A stretch of DNA of 64,000 bases. Source: Arthrobacter alpinus. GTDB lineage: Bacteria; Actinomycetota; Actinomycetes; Actinomycetales; Micrococcaceae. Shown piece after piece: positions 46,149 through 54,997 of this stretch. The stretch is from contig NZ_CP013200.1 in assembly GCF_001445575.1 (NCBI RefSeq), forward strand, positions 4,030,001-4,094,000, written 5' to 3'. A model generated the notes under the pieces. It was given only the letters and a program-made list of their open reading frames with translations, did no database searches and was not told where the DNA came from. How positions within the stretch are numbered: position 1 is the stretch's first letter; each line of letters starts with the position of its first letter. The translations under genes and the position numbers were made by a program.

Positions 46149-46865
46149 TTATGCGTACAGTCCGTTCAACCACGCACCCCACGCTGTGCCGGCCGCTTCG
46201 GCGTCGGCACCGTCGGCAAAGAGATGAATCGTCATGCCCACTACGGCGCCAAAGGCGTTGCGTCCAAAGAACCTGATCATGGCGTCCTCGGTGCGCAACC
46301 CTACGAAGTTCTCATCGAGGTAATCCACCACGGCATCAACGGTTCCTATCCCCGCAATGGTGAGCGAAACATGTCCCCCGGCTCCGGCGTCGTGAATACC
46401 CAACGCGTGTTTGACCGCGTCAAAAGCCTCAGGCCCAGAGGAAGCCGCGGGCCCCTGCACGTCCGCGAACGCCGCTTGGCGACCGGCAAAATACTGCACG
46501 TACTGGCCCAGGGTGTGCAGGTAGAAGGCGGTGTGCTTGGCGGCTGCAGCGTACTGATTGTCCCAATCCTCGAAGAAAACGCCGCTGTGGACGTACCGCA
46601 GCCACGATTTACCGTCCGGTAACTCCGAAATATCGAACTCGAGCTGGTTGAAGAAACCGCCCTCGCCGTCCATCCGGTTGGCGTAGCGGTGCGGCGGGTC
46701 CCACACAGTGACGGTGCTGCCAAATGGACCAGCGCCGCCGAGTTTCGGCTCAACCTCCATGGGCCACATCCACCCGGATGTGGCCCCGTGCGTGGCCTCG
46801 AATACCTGCTCCGGGGTACCCTCAATCTCCGTTTCATGCACGATCTTGAACTCTTTGCTCGTCAT
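46149..46865 (-). CDS. SRPBCC (START/AHSA1-like) domain protein
   Basis: 238 residues beginning FKIVHETEIEGTPEQVFEA, a START/SRPBCC fold start, with GDIHV-type C-terminal helix (TIAGIGTVDAVVDYL). The fold binds hydrophobic ligands; the Cys count is low and no catalytic motif shows. Isolated gene between the CAP locus and the CoADR operon. Confidence 0.75.
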   Translation of the reverse strand: MTSKEFKIVHETEIEGTPEQVFEATHGATSGWMWPMEVEPKLGGAGPFGSTVTVWDPPHRYANRMDGEGGFFNQLEFDISELPDGKSWLRYVHSGVFFEDWDNQYAAAAKHTAFYLHTLGQYVQYFAGRQAAFADVQGPAASSGPEAFDAVKHALGIHDAGAGGHVSLTIAGIGTVDAVVDYLDENFVGLRTEDAMIRFFGRNAFGAVVGMTIHLFADGADAEAAGTAWGAWLNGLYA

Positions 46866-46925
46866 GGCTCAAGTCTTGCACTTCTTACACTGAGAATCTG
46901 CTGTGCCCAGATCCTCTGTCCCGTC

Positions 46926-48659
46926 CTATCCAGCCACGGCTGCCGCTTCTGAGTCAGCCGCACGCGGCGCCACAGCCCCGAAGTCCGCTCCACCCATCGA
47001 GATCTGGGCCCGCATCCCCCTATGCCAGGTGAGGAATCCGCCGTCCAGATTGCTGACGGTGAAGCCCAGGTGCGCCAGAATCCGCGCCGCCGTATTGCCG
47101 CGCTGACCCACCGCGCAGTGGACCACCAAGGGTCCGGCGGGCAGCTCACCGTGCCGTTCACGCAGTTCGTCCACCGGGATATTCACGGCTCCAGCAATGG
47201 CTCCGGCGGCAAATTCACCGGCAGTACGCACATCAACCAGCTGTGCGCCGGCGGCCACGGCGTCGGAGAGTTCATGCCACTGCACCGTGCTCACTACGCC
47301 CGCGGCAAGGTTGTCAGCGATCATCCCGAGCATATTCACGGGATCCTTGGCCGAGCCAAATTGCGGCGCATAAGCCAGCTCAAGGTCAGCAAGTTCACTG
47401 GCTCTCATGCCGGCTCGCATGGCTGTCGCGATGACGTCGATGCGCTTGTCCACGCCGTCGCCACCCACGCCCTGCACGCCGAGAATGGCGTCTGTGACCG
47501 GATCCACCAGCAGTTTCAGGGACATTTGCGTGGCACCCGGGTAGTAGCCGGCGTGGTTTGCCGGGTGCGAATGGATGGCCCGGTACGCCCGCCCGGCAGC
47601 CCGCAGCCGCTTCTCATTCCAGCCGCTCATGGCTGCGGTCAGGCCAAAGACACCGACGACGGCGGTGCCCAGGACCGCGGCCGACTGCACGGTCCGGCCC
47701 GTGATGACGTCCGCCACGAGGCGCCCGTGCCGGTTCGCCGTTTGTGCCAGCGGCACCAGCGTCGGTTCACCGGAAACGGCGTCGCGCTTTTCAGCCGCGT
47801 CACCGACTGCGTAAATGAACGGGTCACTGGTCCGCTGGGATTCATCCACAACCACTCCCCCGTGGGTACCCACCGCCAAGCCGGCAGCTTTCGCCAGCCA
47901 GCTTTCCGGGCGCACGCCAGCAGCGGTGACCACTAGGTCCGCGGCGATGCGCGTTCCGTCGGTGAGGATAATGTCGTACTTCTCCACGGTGGAGGTAACC
48001 GCATTCGTGCGGACTTTCACGCCATTGGCCATCAGCCGTTCCACCACAGGCATTACCATTTCAGGATCCAGCGGAGCCAGGATCTGCGGACCTGACTGCA
48101 GCAACGTCACTTCCACGCCACGAAGGGCAAGGTTTTCGGCCAGTTCCAGACCAATGAAACCGCCACCAAGAATCGCGGCATGCAAAGGCACACTGGAACC
48201 GGCTTCCATGGCCGTAAGTTCTGCCATGATGGCATCTACATCGGCCACGTCGCGCAGGGTGTGGGCACGCTCAATACCGGGCAGATCGGGCCGCACTGGC
48301 TTGGCTCCGGTAGATAAAACGAGGGCGTCATAGGCCTGCTCAAAAATTTCGTCGGTGAGAAGATTGCGGACAGTCACGGTCTTCTGTGCCGCGTTCACAG
48401 CGGTGACCTCATGGCGAGTATGCACATCGATAGCGAAGCGGGACTTCAGCGATTGCGGGCTTTGCAGCAACAAAGCATCGCGCTCGGCAATGACTCCGCC
48501 CACATGATAGGGCAGGCCGCAGTTGGCAAAGGAGACATGCTCGCCGCGTTCAAAGACAGTGATGACGGCATTTTCGTCGTTACGACGCAGGCGGGTGGCA
48601 GCAGACATGCCACCCGCCACACCGCCCACGATGACAACGCGCAATTGATTCGAGGTCAC
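46926..48659 (-). CDS. CoA-disulfide reductase fused to a rhodanese domain
   Basis: 577 residues. N-terminal FAD/NAD pyridine-nucleotide-disulfide reductase fold: VVIVGGVAGGMSAATRLRR; single active Cys in SFANCGLPYHVGG (C47), typical of CoA-disulfide reductases; C-terminal rhodanese with VVHCAVGQRGNTAARIL, catalytic Cys about 515. CoADR-Rhd enzymes reduce CoA persulfides and polysulfides. Start GTG 48659. The small Cys-rich protein and the CstR-like repressor with matching operators lie just upstream, so this is a sulfane-sulfur module. Confidence 0.92.
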   Translation of the reverse strand: MTSNQLRVVIVGGVAGGMSAATRLRRNDENAVITVFERGEHVSFANCGLPYHVGGVIAERDALLLQSPQSLKSRFAIDVHTRHEVTAVNAAQKTVTVRNLLTDEIFEQAYDALVLSTGAKPVRPDLPGIERAHTLRDVADVDAIMAELTAMEAGSSVPLHAAILGGGFIGLELAENLALRGVEVTLLQSGPQILAPLDPEMVMPVVERLMANGVKVRTNAVTSTVEKYDIILTDGTRIAADLVVTAAGVRPESWLAKAAGLAVGTHGGVVVDESQRTSDPFIYAVGDAAEKRDAVSGEPTLVPLAQTANRHGRLVADVITGRTVQSAAVLGTAVVGVFGLTAAMSGWNEKRLRAAGRAYRAIHSHPANHAGYYPGATQMSLKLLVDPVTDAILGVQGVGGDGVDKRIDVIATAMRAGMRASELADLELAYAPQFGSAKDPVNMLGMIADNLAAGVVSTVQWHELSDAVAAGAQLVDVRTAGEFAAGAIAGAVNIPVDELRERHGELPAGPLVVHCAVGQRGNTAARILAHLGFTVSNLDGGFLTWHRGMRAQISMGGADFGAVAPRAADSEAAAVAG

Positions 48660-48666
48660 GGTGTGT

Positions 48667-48846
48667 TTACTTTCCGCCGAAGATCTTGGCGAACCAGCCG
48701 GACGTTTCTTTAGCTTCCGCCGGTACGTTCGGGTCGCAGGAGCAGCGCTCCGCTTTGGGAATGTGGCGCATGACGTCATCCACGTGACTGCCACAGCCCG
48801 CCCAGGTGGTCTTGTTGCAGGAACGGCATTTCACGGCACGGCACAT
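48667..48846 (-). CDS. Cys-rich small protein (zinc-ribbon-like)
   Basis: 59 residues: MCRAVKCRSCNKTTWAGCGSH and RCSCDP carry five or more conserved Cys, typical of a metal-binding small protein seen beside sulfur genes. GAGGAG precedes ATG 48846. The frame continues upstream to 48957 but the start matches the family and the ribosome site. It stops 7 bases before the CoADR-rhodanese start; likely one operon. Confidence 0.75.
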   Translation of the reverse strand: MCRAVKCRSCNKTTWAGCGSHVDDVMRHIPKAERCSCDPNVPAEAKETSGWFAKIFGGK

Positions 48847-48865
48847 GGCTGGTCTCCTCATTTGC

Positions 48866-48883
48866 GATACCCCCACGGGTATC
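48866..48883. promoter_or_regulatory. CstR/CsoR-type operator
   Basis: GATACCCCCACGGGTATC, imperfect palindrome in the divergent region between the CoADR operon and the regulator gene, 20 bases before the small protein start. Confidence 0.8.
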
Positions 48884-48899
48884 TGCTGTTTCCAGAATA

Positions 48900-48917
48900 C
48901 ATACCCCCGGGGGTATG
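48900..48917. promoter_or_regulatory. CstR/CsoR-type operator, perfect palindrome
   Basis: CATACCCCCGGGGGTATG, an 18-bp perfect palindrome 35 bases before the regulator start, of the ATACCCCC-GGGGGTAT form bound by CsoR-family repressors. Two sites in one intergenic region could serve both divergent transcripts. Confidence 0.85.
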
Positions 48918-48951
48918 CTGTCAACACGACATAGAACCACAAAGGGGCATC

Positions 48952-49212
48952 ATGCAACTGTCTGAGGAAGCTTCAAAACCGATCATTAACCGACTCCGCC
49001 GCGCCAATGGACAATTGGCTGGCATCATTCGCATGCTCGAAGATGGCCGCGATTGCGAGGACATCGTCACGCAGATGGCCGCCGTCGGAAAAGCACTGGA
49101 CCGTGCTGGCTTTGGTTTGGTTGCTGGCAGTTTGAAGGAGTGCCTGGCCTCAGGCCAAGGCGAAGAACTGGACAGCGGAAAGCTGGAAAAGCTGTTCCTG
49201 TCCCTGGCGTAG
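48952..49212 (+). CDS. CsoR/RcnR-family repressor, CstR-like persulfide sensor
   Basis: 86 residues of the all-helical CsoR family (IINRLRRANGQLAGIIRMLE). It keeps two Cys, C35 (GRDCEDIVTQ) and C64 (GSLKECL), but has Ser60 where copper-sensing CsoR has the His ligand. This is the CstR pattern, which senses persulfides. ATG 48952 with AAGGGG; the frame is open to 48661 but that region is the operators and a divergent gene. It sits divergent to the CoADR-rhodanese operon it presumably controls. Confidence 0.85.
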   Translation: MQLSEEASKPIINRLRRANGQLAGIIRMLEDGRDCEDIVTQMAAVGKALDRAGFGLVAGSLKECLASGQGEELDSGKLEKLFLSLA

Positions 49213-49311
49213 CGAACGGGCACGTGGACGAGAGCAACTGACGGGCACATGGACCAAACTGGAGGCACCCGGTCATCGCGCATTCATCTGACGCAGGTAG
49301 ACTCCGTGATC

Positions 49312-50178
49312 ATGAACGCCAACATTCTCGCCACTGCACACACCACCCGAGCCATTTTTCTTGATGTTGACGGCACCTATGCCGATTTCGGGGTGGTCCC
49401 GGAGGCTCACGTGGAGGCCGTCAGGGCGGTCCGTGCGGCCGGCCACAAGGTCTTGATTTGCACAGGCCGCCCCTTGCCAATGCTTCCCGAAAGCATCATG
49501 GGCGCCGGATTTGACGGCGTGGTTGCGAGCGCCGGCGCCTACATTGAGGTGGCCGGGGAGGTCCTGGTGGACAAGCGCTTCCCCGCTGATCTCCGCACCC
49601 GGGCGCTGGCCGCCTTGGAGGCCCACGACGCCGTCTACGTGCTCGAATCACAGAAGGCCACCTTCGTGACACCAGCTGGCGAGGACCGTTTGCGCGCACA
49701 CATCGCCGCCCATTACGCCAGCGCCCCGGCTGACCGCGCCATGGGATCCTCCGCCATCCTCGCCGGACTGACTGTCCGTGCCGATCTGAGCACCACCACC
49801 TTCGCCAAGATCTCCGTTTTTGAATCCCCTGTCCCCATGGCGGAGCTCGTGGCGGAAATCGGTGGTGACATTGACGTCGTCGCAAATTCCATTGCCGCCG
49901 AGGGCCCGCATGCCGGGGAACTCTTCCAGCGCGGCATCAGCAAGGCCGACGGCGTTGCAGCCGTCATTGCCCACTTCGACATTGCCAAATCAGCATCCAT
50001 TGCGTTCGGTGACGGTCAAAATGACCTGGAAATGGTGGCCTTCGCGGGCCTTGGCGTGGCCATTGAGGGATCCTCCCCCGAACTGCTCGCCATCGCAGAC
50101 CGCACAGCCCTACCGCCAAGCCAGAACGGGATCGCAGCAGCCTTCGCCGAACTTGGCCTGCTCTCCAGGGTCCGCTGA
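49312..50178 (+). CDS. HAD-superfamily phosphatase, Cof type
   Basis: 288 residues: motif I FLDVDGTYADFGVVP, motif II ICTGRP, and GDGQNDLEMVAFAGLGVAI of motif IV, typical of Cof/IIB sugar phosphatases which hydrolyse small phosphorylated metabolites. ATG 49312 chosen; in-frame GTG 49306 is possible. It is followed by a repeat-rich spacer and then the bgl operon. Confidence 0.85.
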   Translation: MNANILATAHTTRAIFLDVDGTYADFGVVPEAHVEAVRAVRAAGHKVLICTGRPLPMLPESIMGAGFDGVVASAGAYIEVAGEVLVDKRFPADLRTRALAALEAHDAVYVLESQKATFVTPAGEDRLRAHIAAHYASAPADRAMGSSAILAGLTVRADLSTTTFAKISVFESPVPMAELVAEIGGDIDVVANSIAAEGPHAGELFQRGISKADGVAAVIAHFDIAKSASIAFGDGQNDLEMVAFAGLGVAIEGSSPELLAIADRTALPPSQNGIAAAFAELGLLSRVR

Positions 50179-50211
50179 GCGGCAAACGCCCCACTCCAGC
50201 CTCAAGGACTT

Positions 50212-50354
50212 GGTTTATACGCGAGCCCACCGGGCGTGGCTTGCGTATAAACCAGGCCGCGTCCTCCAAAACTTTGGTTATACGCAACTCGAGGCGCCGT
50301 AGCTGCGCCACAGTGACTGCACCGCAAGTTCAGCCGCGCGGCGTGCGTATAAAC
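50212..50354. repeat. Alternating GTTTATACGC/GCGTATAAAC motifs
   Basis: Four related sites: GGTTTATACGC (50212), GCGTATAAACC (50243), GGTTATACGC (about 50276), GCGTATAAAC (50345). The first two form a perfect 11-bp inverted repeat with a 20-base loop, and the first three are spaced about 31-32 bp. Between the HAD gene and the bgl leader. Confidence 0.7.
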
Positions 50355-50462
50355 AAAGTCCGGCTCAGGGCGTTGACGGTATCCGGCCCAAAGTCCCCGG
50401 AACCGGAGCGGGCCTGATCCGGCCGTGAAGTTGCCCGTGACGCTAATCACGGGTATGCTGAT

Positions 50463-50488
50463 CCTTGCAGGCAATGTTGCCTGTAAGG
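50463..50488 (+). promoter_or_regulatory. Hairpin overlapping the bgl antiterminator
   Basis: CCTTGCAGGCAA-TG-TTGCCTGTAAGG, 11 of 12 paired plus a G-U, overlapping the first bases of the RAT site. It could compete with the antiterminator. Confidence 0.5.
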
Positions 50489-50516
50489 ATTGTTACTCGG
50501 CTACGAGGCAAGACCT
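50487..50516 (+). promoter_or_regulatory. RAT (ribonucleic antiterminator) for LicT/BglG
   Basis: GGATTGTTACTCGGCTACGA followed by GGCAAGACCT, matching the BglG-family RAT (GGATTGTTACTG...GGCAAAACC). The LicT product at 54051 should bind it when beta-glucosides are present, preventing termination at the overlapping hairpin. Confidence 0.9.
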
Positions 50517-50553
50517 GAGACCCGCGAAAGCGCACGTCTTGGGTCTTTTTTTG
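50510..50553 (+). terminator. Terminator in the bgl leader
   Basis: Stem AAGACCTGAGACCCGCG pairs with CGCACGTCTTGGGTCTT (with mismatches), followed by seven T. It overlaps the RAT so the two exclude each other. Confidence 0.85.
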
Positions 50554-50588
50554 TGCCCGAATGACGTCAATGGACAGAAAGGATTGCC

Positions 50589-52487
50589 ATGGCTTCCGTG
50601 AATTACCGGACCTTGGCCGCAGACATCTTGGAGGGTGTCGGCGGGGAAAAGAACATCGCAACGGCAACGCACTGCGCCACGAGGTTGCGCCTGACACTGC
50701 GCGACGACGCACAGGCCAACACGGCCGCAGTCGAAAAGCTCCCCGGCGTCATCACGGTGATGAAGGCTGGCGGCCAGTATCAGGTGGTCATCGGCAATGA
50801 AGTCCCCACGGTCTTCGCGGAAATGGGCAAGATCAGCCGTTTCGGCGGGGATGACAGCCCTGCTGAGGAATCCCCCGCCAAGGGTAACGTCTTCAACCGC
50901 TTCATTCAGATGGTTTCAGCCATTTTCCAGCCCATCCTGTGGCCCATGGCGGCCGCCGGTTTGTTCAAGGCCTTCCTGAGCATGGCGGGCACCTTCGGCT
51001 GGATGTCCGCCGAGAACTCCACCTATGTGATCCTGAACGCGGCCGCCGACGCCTTGTTCTACTTCCTCCCCCTGTTCCTAGCCATCACGGCCGCCAGGCG
51101 CTTCAAGGCCAACCAGTTCACGGCCATGGCGATCGCCGGCGCTCTGGTTTACCCCTCCATCGTGGCGCTGAACGGCACCCAGTCGGACTTCGTCGGGATC
51201 CCGTTTGCTGTCATGAACTACACCAGCTCCGTCATCCCGGTCATTGTCGCCGTCTGGCTCCTGGGCTATCTGGAACGATTCCTGCTCAAGGCCCTGCCCT
51301 CGGCCATCCGCAACTTCATGACGCCGCTGCTGGCCATGGCCATCATGGTCCCGCTGACCCTGCTGACAGTTGGCCCGGCCACGATCTTCTTGGCCAACGG
51401 TCTCTCCTCCGGCATCACCGCCATGTTCACGTCCGTACCGTGGCTGGCCGGGGCCGTCATGGGCGGCTTCTGGCAAGTTTTTGTGGTCTTCGGCATGCAC
51501 TGGGGCCTGGTCCCAGTGATGATCAACGAGATCGCTACCACCGGGTACTCCGTCATGATGGCTCCTCTGGTTCCTGCCGTTCTGGCCCAGTCCGCCGCCA
51601 TGCTGGCCATTGCCATCCGTTCACACAGCGCCAAGCGCCGTGAAGTTGCCGCCCCCGCCGCGTTCTCCGGCTTCCTGGCCGGCGTCACCGAACCCGGCAT
51701 CTACGGCGTGAACCTGCCTCTGAAGAAGCCGTTCTACTTCGGCATCATCGGCGGCGCAATTGGTGGCGCCATCGCAGCCATCGGCGGCAGCGCAGCGAGT
51801 GCCTTCGTGTTCCCGTCCCTCATCGGTCTGCCCGCCTTCACCAGCTTCGGCAGCTTCGCAACCCTCCTGGTGGGTACTGCCATCGCCATCGCCATCGGCT
51901 TCCTGCTCACCTTCTTCTTCGGCCCTCGCGAGACCCCTGACACGGTCGACGCCGGATCTCGCGACGCCGCTGTTGACGGCGTCACCGCCGGAGCTACTTC
52001 CGAGACGGACGTGGCAGCTGAGAAAGTCACCGGCAACGTGGTAGTCCTCGCACCGGTGACGGGAACCGCCGTCGCACTTTCAGAGGTGCCAGATAAGGTC
52101 TTCGCATCCGGGGCCATGGGAACCGGGCTGGCCTTCATCCCCGAGCAGGACACGGTCCACTCCCCCGTTTCGGGTACCGTTCAGGTCGCTATGAAGACAG
52201 GGCACGCTTACGGGCTGAAGACTGACAGCGGCGTTGAGGTTCTGGTGCACATCGGCATCGACACCGTGCAGATGCAGGGCGAGGGCTTCACGGCCGCCGT
52301 GACTCGCGGCCAGCGCGTGGAAGCCGGCGATCTGCTGGCCACGATTGACCGCGCCAAGATCAAGGAGGCCGGATTCAACGACATGACCATCATGGTGGTC
52401 ACCAACACCAAGAAGCTGACCGCCGTGGTGCCTGTTGGCGAAGGGCACATGGATCATGGCGTCCCGGCCCTGGACATCGAACTCTAA
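50589..52487 (+). CDS. PTS beta-glucoside transporter, EIIBCA
   Basis: 632 residues: EIIB with the phospho-Cys in ATHCATRLRLTL (C29), an EIIC membrane part with about eight to ten helices, and EIIA with VLVHIGIDTVQMQGEGF (His about 554) and GDLLATID. It imports and phosphorylates beta-glucosides such as salicin, arbutin or cellobiose. First gene of the bgl operon after the RAT; followed by the glucosidase and LicT genes. Confidence 0.95.
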   Translation: MASVNYRTLAADILEGVGGEKNIATATHCATRLRLTLRDDAQANTAAVEKLPGVITVMKAGGQYQVVIGNEVPTVFAEMGKISRFGGDDSPAEESPAKGNVFNRFIQMVSAIFQPILWPMAAAGLFKAFLSMAGTFGWMSAENSTYVILNAAADALFYFLPLFLAITAARRFKANQFTAMAIAGALVYPSIVALNGTQSDFVGIPFAVMNYTSSVIPVIVAVWLLGYLERFLLKALPSAIRNFMTPLLAMAIMVPLTLLTVGPATIFLANGLSSGITAMFTSVPWLAGAVMGGFWQVFVVFGMHWGLVPVMINEIATTGYSVMMAPLVPAVLAQSAAMLAIAIRSHSAKRREVAAPAAFSGFLAGVTEPGIYGVNLPLKKPFYFGIIGGAIGGAIAAIGGSAASAFVFPSLIGLPAFTSFGSFATLLVGTAIAIAIGFLLTFFFGPRETPDTVDAGSRDAAVDGVTAGATSETDVAAEKVTGNVVVLAPVTGTAVALSEVPDKVFASGAMGTGLAFIPEQDTVHSPVSGTVQVAMKTGHAYGLKTDSGVEVLVHIGIDTVQMQGEGFTAAVTRGQRVEAGDLLATIDRAKIKEAGFNDMTIMVVTNTKKLTAVVPVGEGHMDHGVPALDIEL

Positions 52488-52535
52488 GCACCTTGAACAC
52501 TTAGTACTTTGAACACTCAGTACCGAAAGGACTAA

Positions 52536-53972
<1,437 letters not shown>

Positions 53973-54050
53973 CTGCAAGGGGCGGGGCCGAACAGGCCCC
54001 GCCCTGTCCACAATTCACACTTTCCGGCTCGAAGAATCAGGGTAAGCGGC

Positions 54051-54899
54051 ATGGAAATCCTGCGTGTGTTCAACAACAACGTTGTCCTTGCCCGCGAAAC
54101 CAGCGGTGACGGCCGCGAGGTGATCCTGACCGGTCGCGGGCTGGGGTTTCAGGCCAAGCCTGGCCAAAGCATTGATCCGACGGCGGTGATCCGCACTTTC
54201 GTGCCCGAAGACGGCCGTAGCCCAGACTCCTTGGGCGCCATGGTGGCATCACTCTCGCCGGAAATTCTTGCCCTCGCAGACAAAGCTTTGGACGCCGGAC
54301 GCACTGAAATGGACATCCGCCGCAGCGCTGTCCTGACGGTTGCCCTGGCAGATCACCTCAGCTTTGCCATCAAGCGATTGCAGAACGGCATTGAATTCGA
54401 GTACCCACTCCAGGCTGAGGTCTCGCACCTGTACCCCGCGGAACTACGGGCAGCCCGGCGGATTCTGGCGTACGTCAACGCCACCCTCGATTCGCCACTG
54501 TCTGATGGGGAGGCCGTCTCGATCACTATGCATCTGGTCAATGCCGGATTCACCGCAGGAGACTTGTCATTCACCTACCAAATGACAGGTGTTTTTGCCC
54601 AGCTCTTCGACGTTCTGGAGCAAGCCACCGGCCGGCCCATTGACCGCGAAACCGTCAATTCCGCCCGCTTCATCACCCACCTGCGCTATTTCTTTGTGCG
54701 GGCCGCCTCTGGAGAACAGCTGGAGGAAGGCGCCGGCAAGCTGGGCTCTGCCATTCGGGATTCCTACCCGGAGGCCTACTCCACAGCCCTCAAACTTCAA
54801 AGCGTCCTGGAGCTCCGGCTTGGCGACCCCATGACAGAAGACGAGGCCACCTACCTGACGCTCCACGTTGCCCGGCTCATGGATGAAAACCGGGACTAA
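54051..54899 (+). CDS. BglG/LicT-family transcriptional antiterminator
   Basis: 282 residues: N-terminal RNA-binding CAT domain (MEILRVFNNNVVLARETSGD; GRGLGFQAKPGQ), then two PRDs with the regulatory His in LADHLSFAIKRL, TMHLVNAGF, FITHLRYFFVR and LTLHVARL. PTS phosphorylation of these His controls dimerisation. It binds the RAT at 50487. Located last in its own operon. Confidence 0.93.
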   Translation: MEILRVFNNNVVLARETSGDGREVILTGRGLGFQAKPGQSIDPTAVIRTFVPEDGRSPDSLGAMVASLSPEILALADKALDAGRTEMDIRRSAVLTVALADHLSFAIKRLQNGIEFEYPLQAEVSHLYPAELRAARRILAYVNATLDSPLSDGEAVSITMHLVNAGFTAGDLSFTYQMTGVFAQLFDVLEQATGRPIDRETVNSARFITHLRYFFVRAASGEQLEEGAGKLGSAIRDSYPEAYSTALKLQSVLELRLGDPMTEDEATYLTLHVARLMDENRD

Positions 54900-54997
54900 A
54901 CAGTCCGCTCCGCCACGCCGGGGCTGAACAGCCAACGGCTCGAGCCTGCCCGTGTCGATGATGCAATTGCCCACGGGCAGGCTTGGCGGTAGCGCAG

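Noticed and set aside
48661..48951. N-terminal extension of the CstR-like protein
   Set aside because: The stretch holds two operators and a divergent gene; the ATG at 48952 has a good ribosome site.
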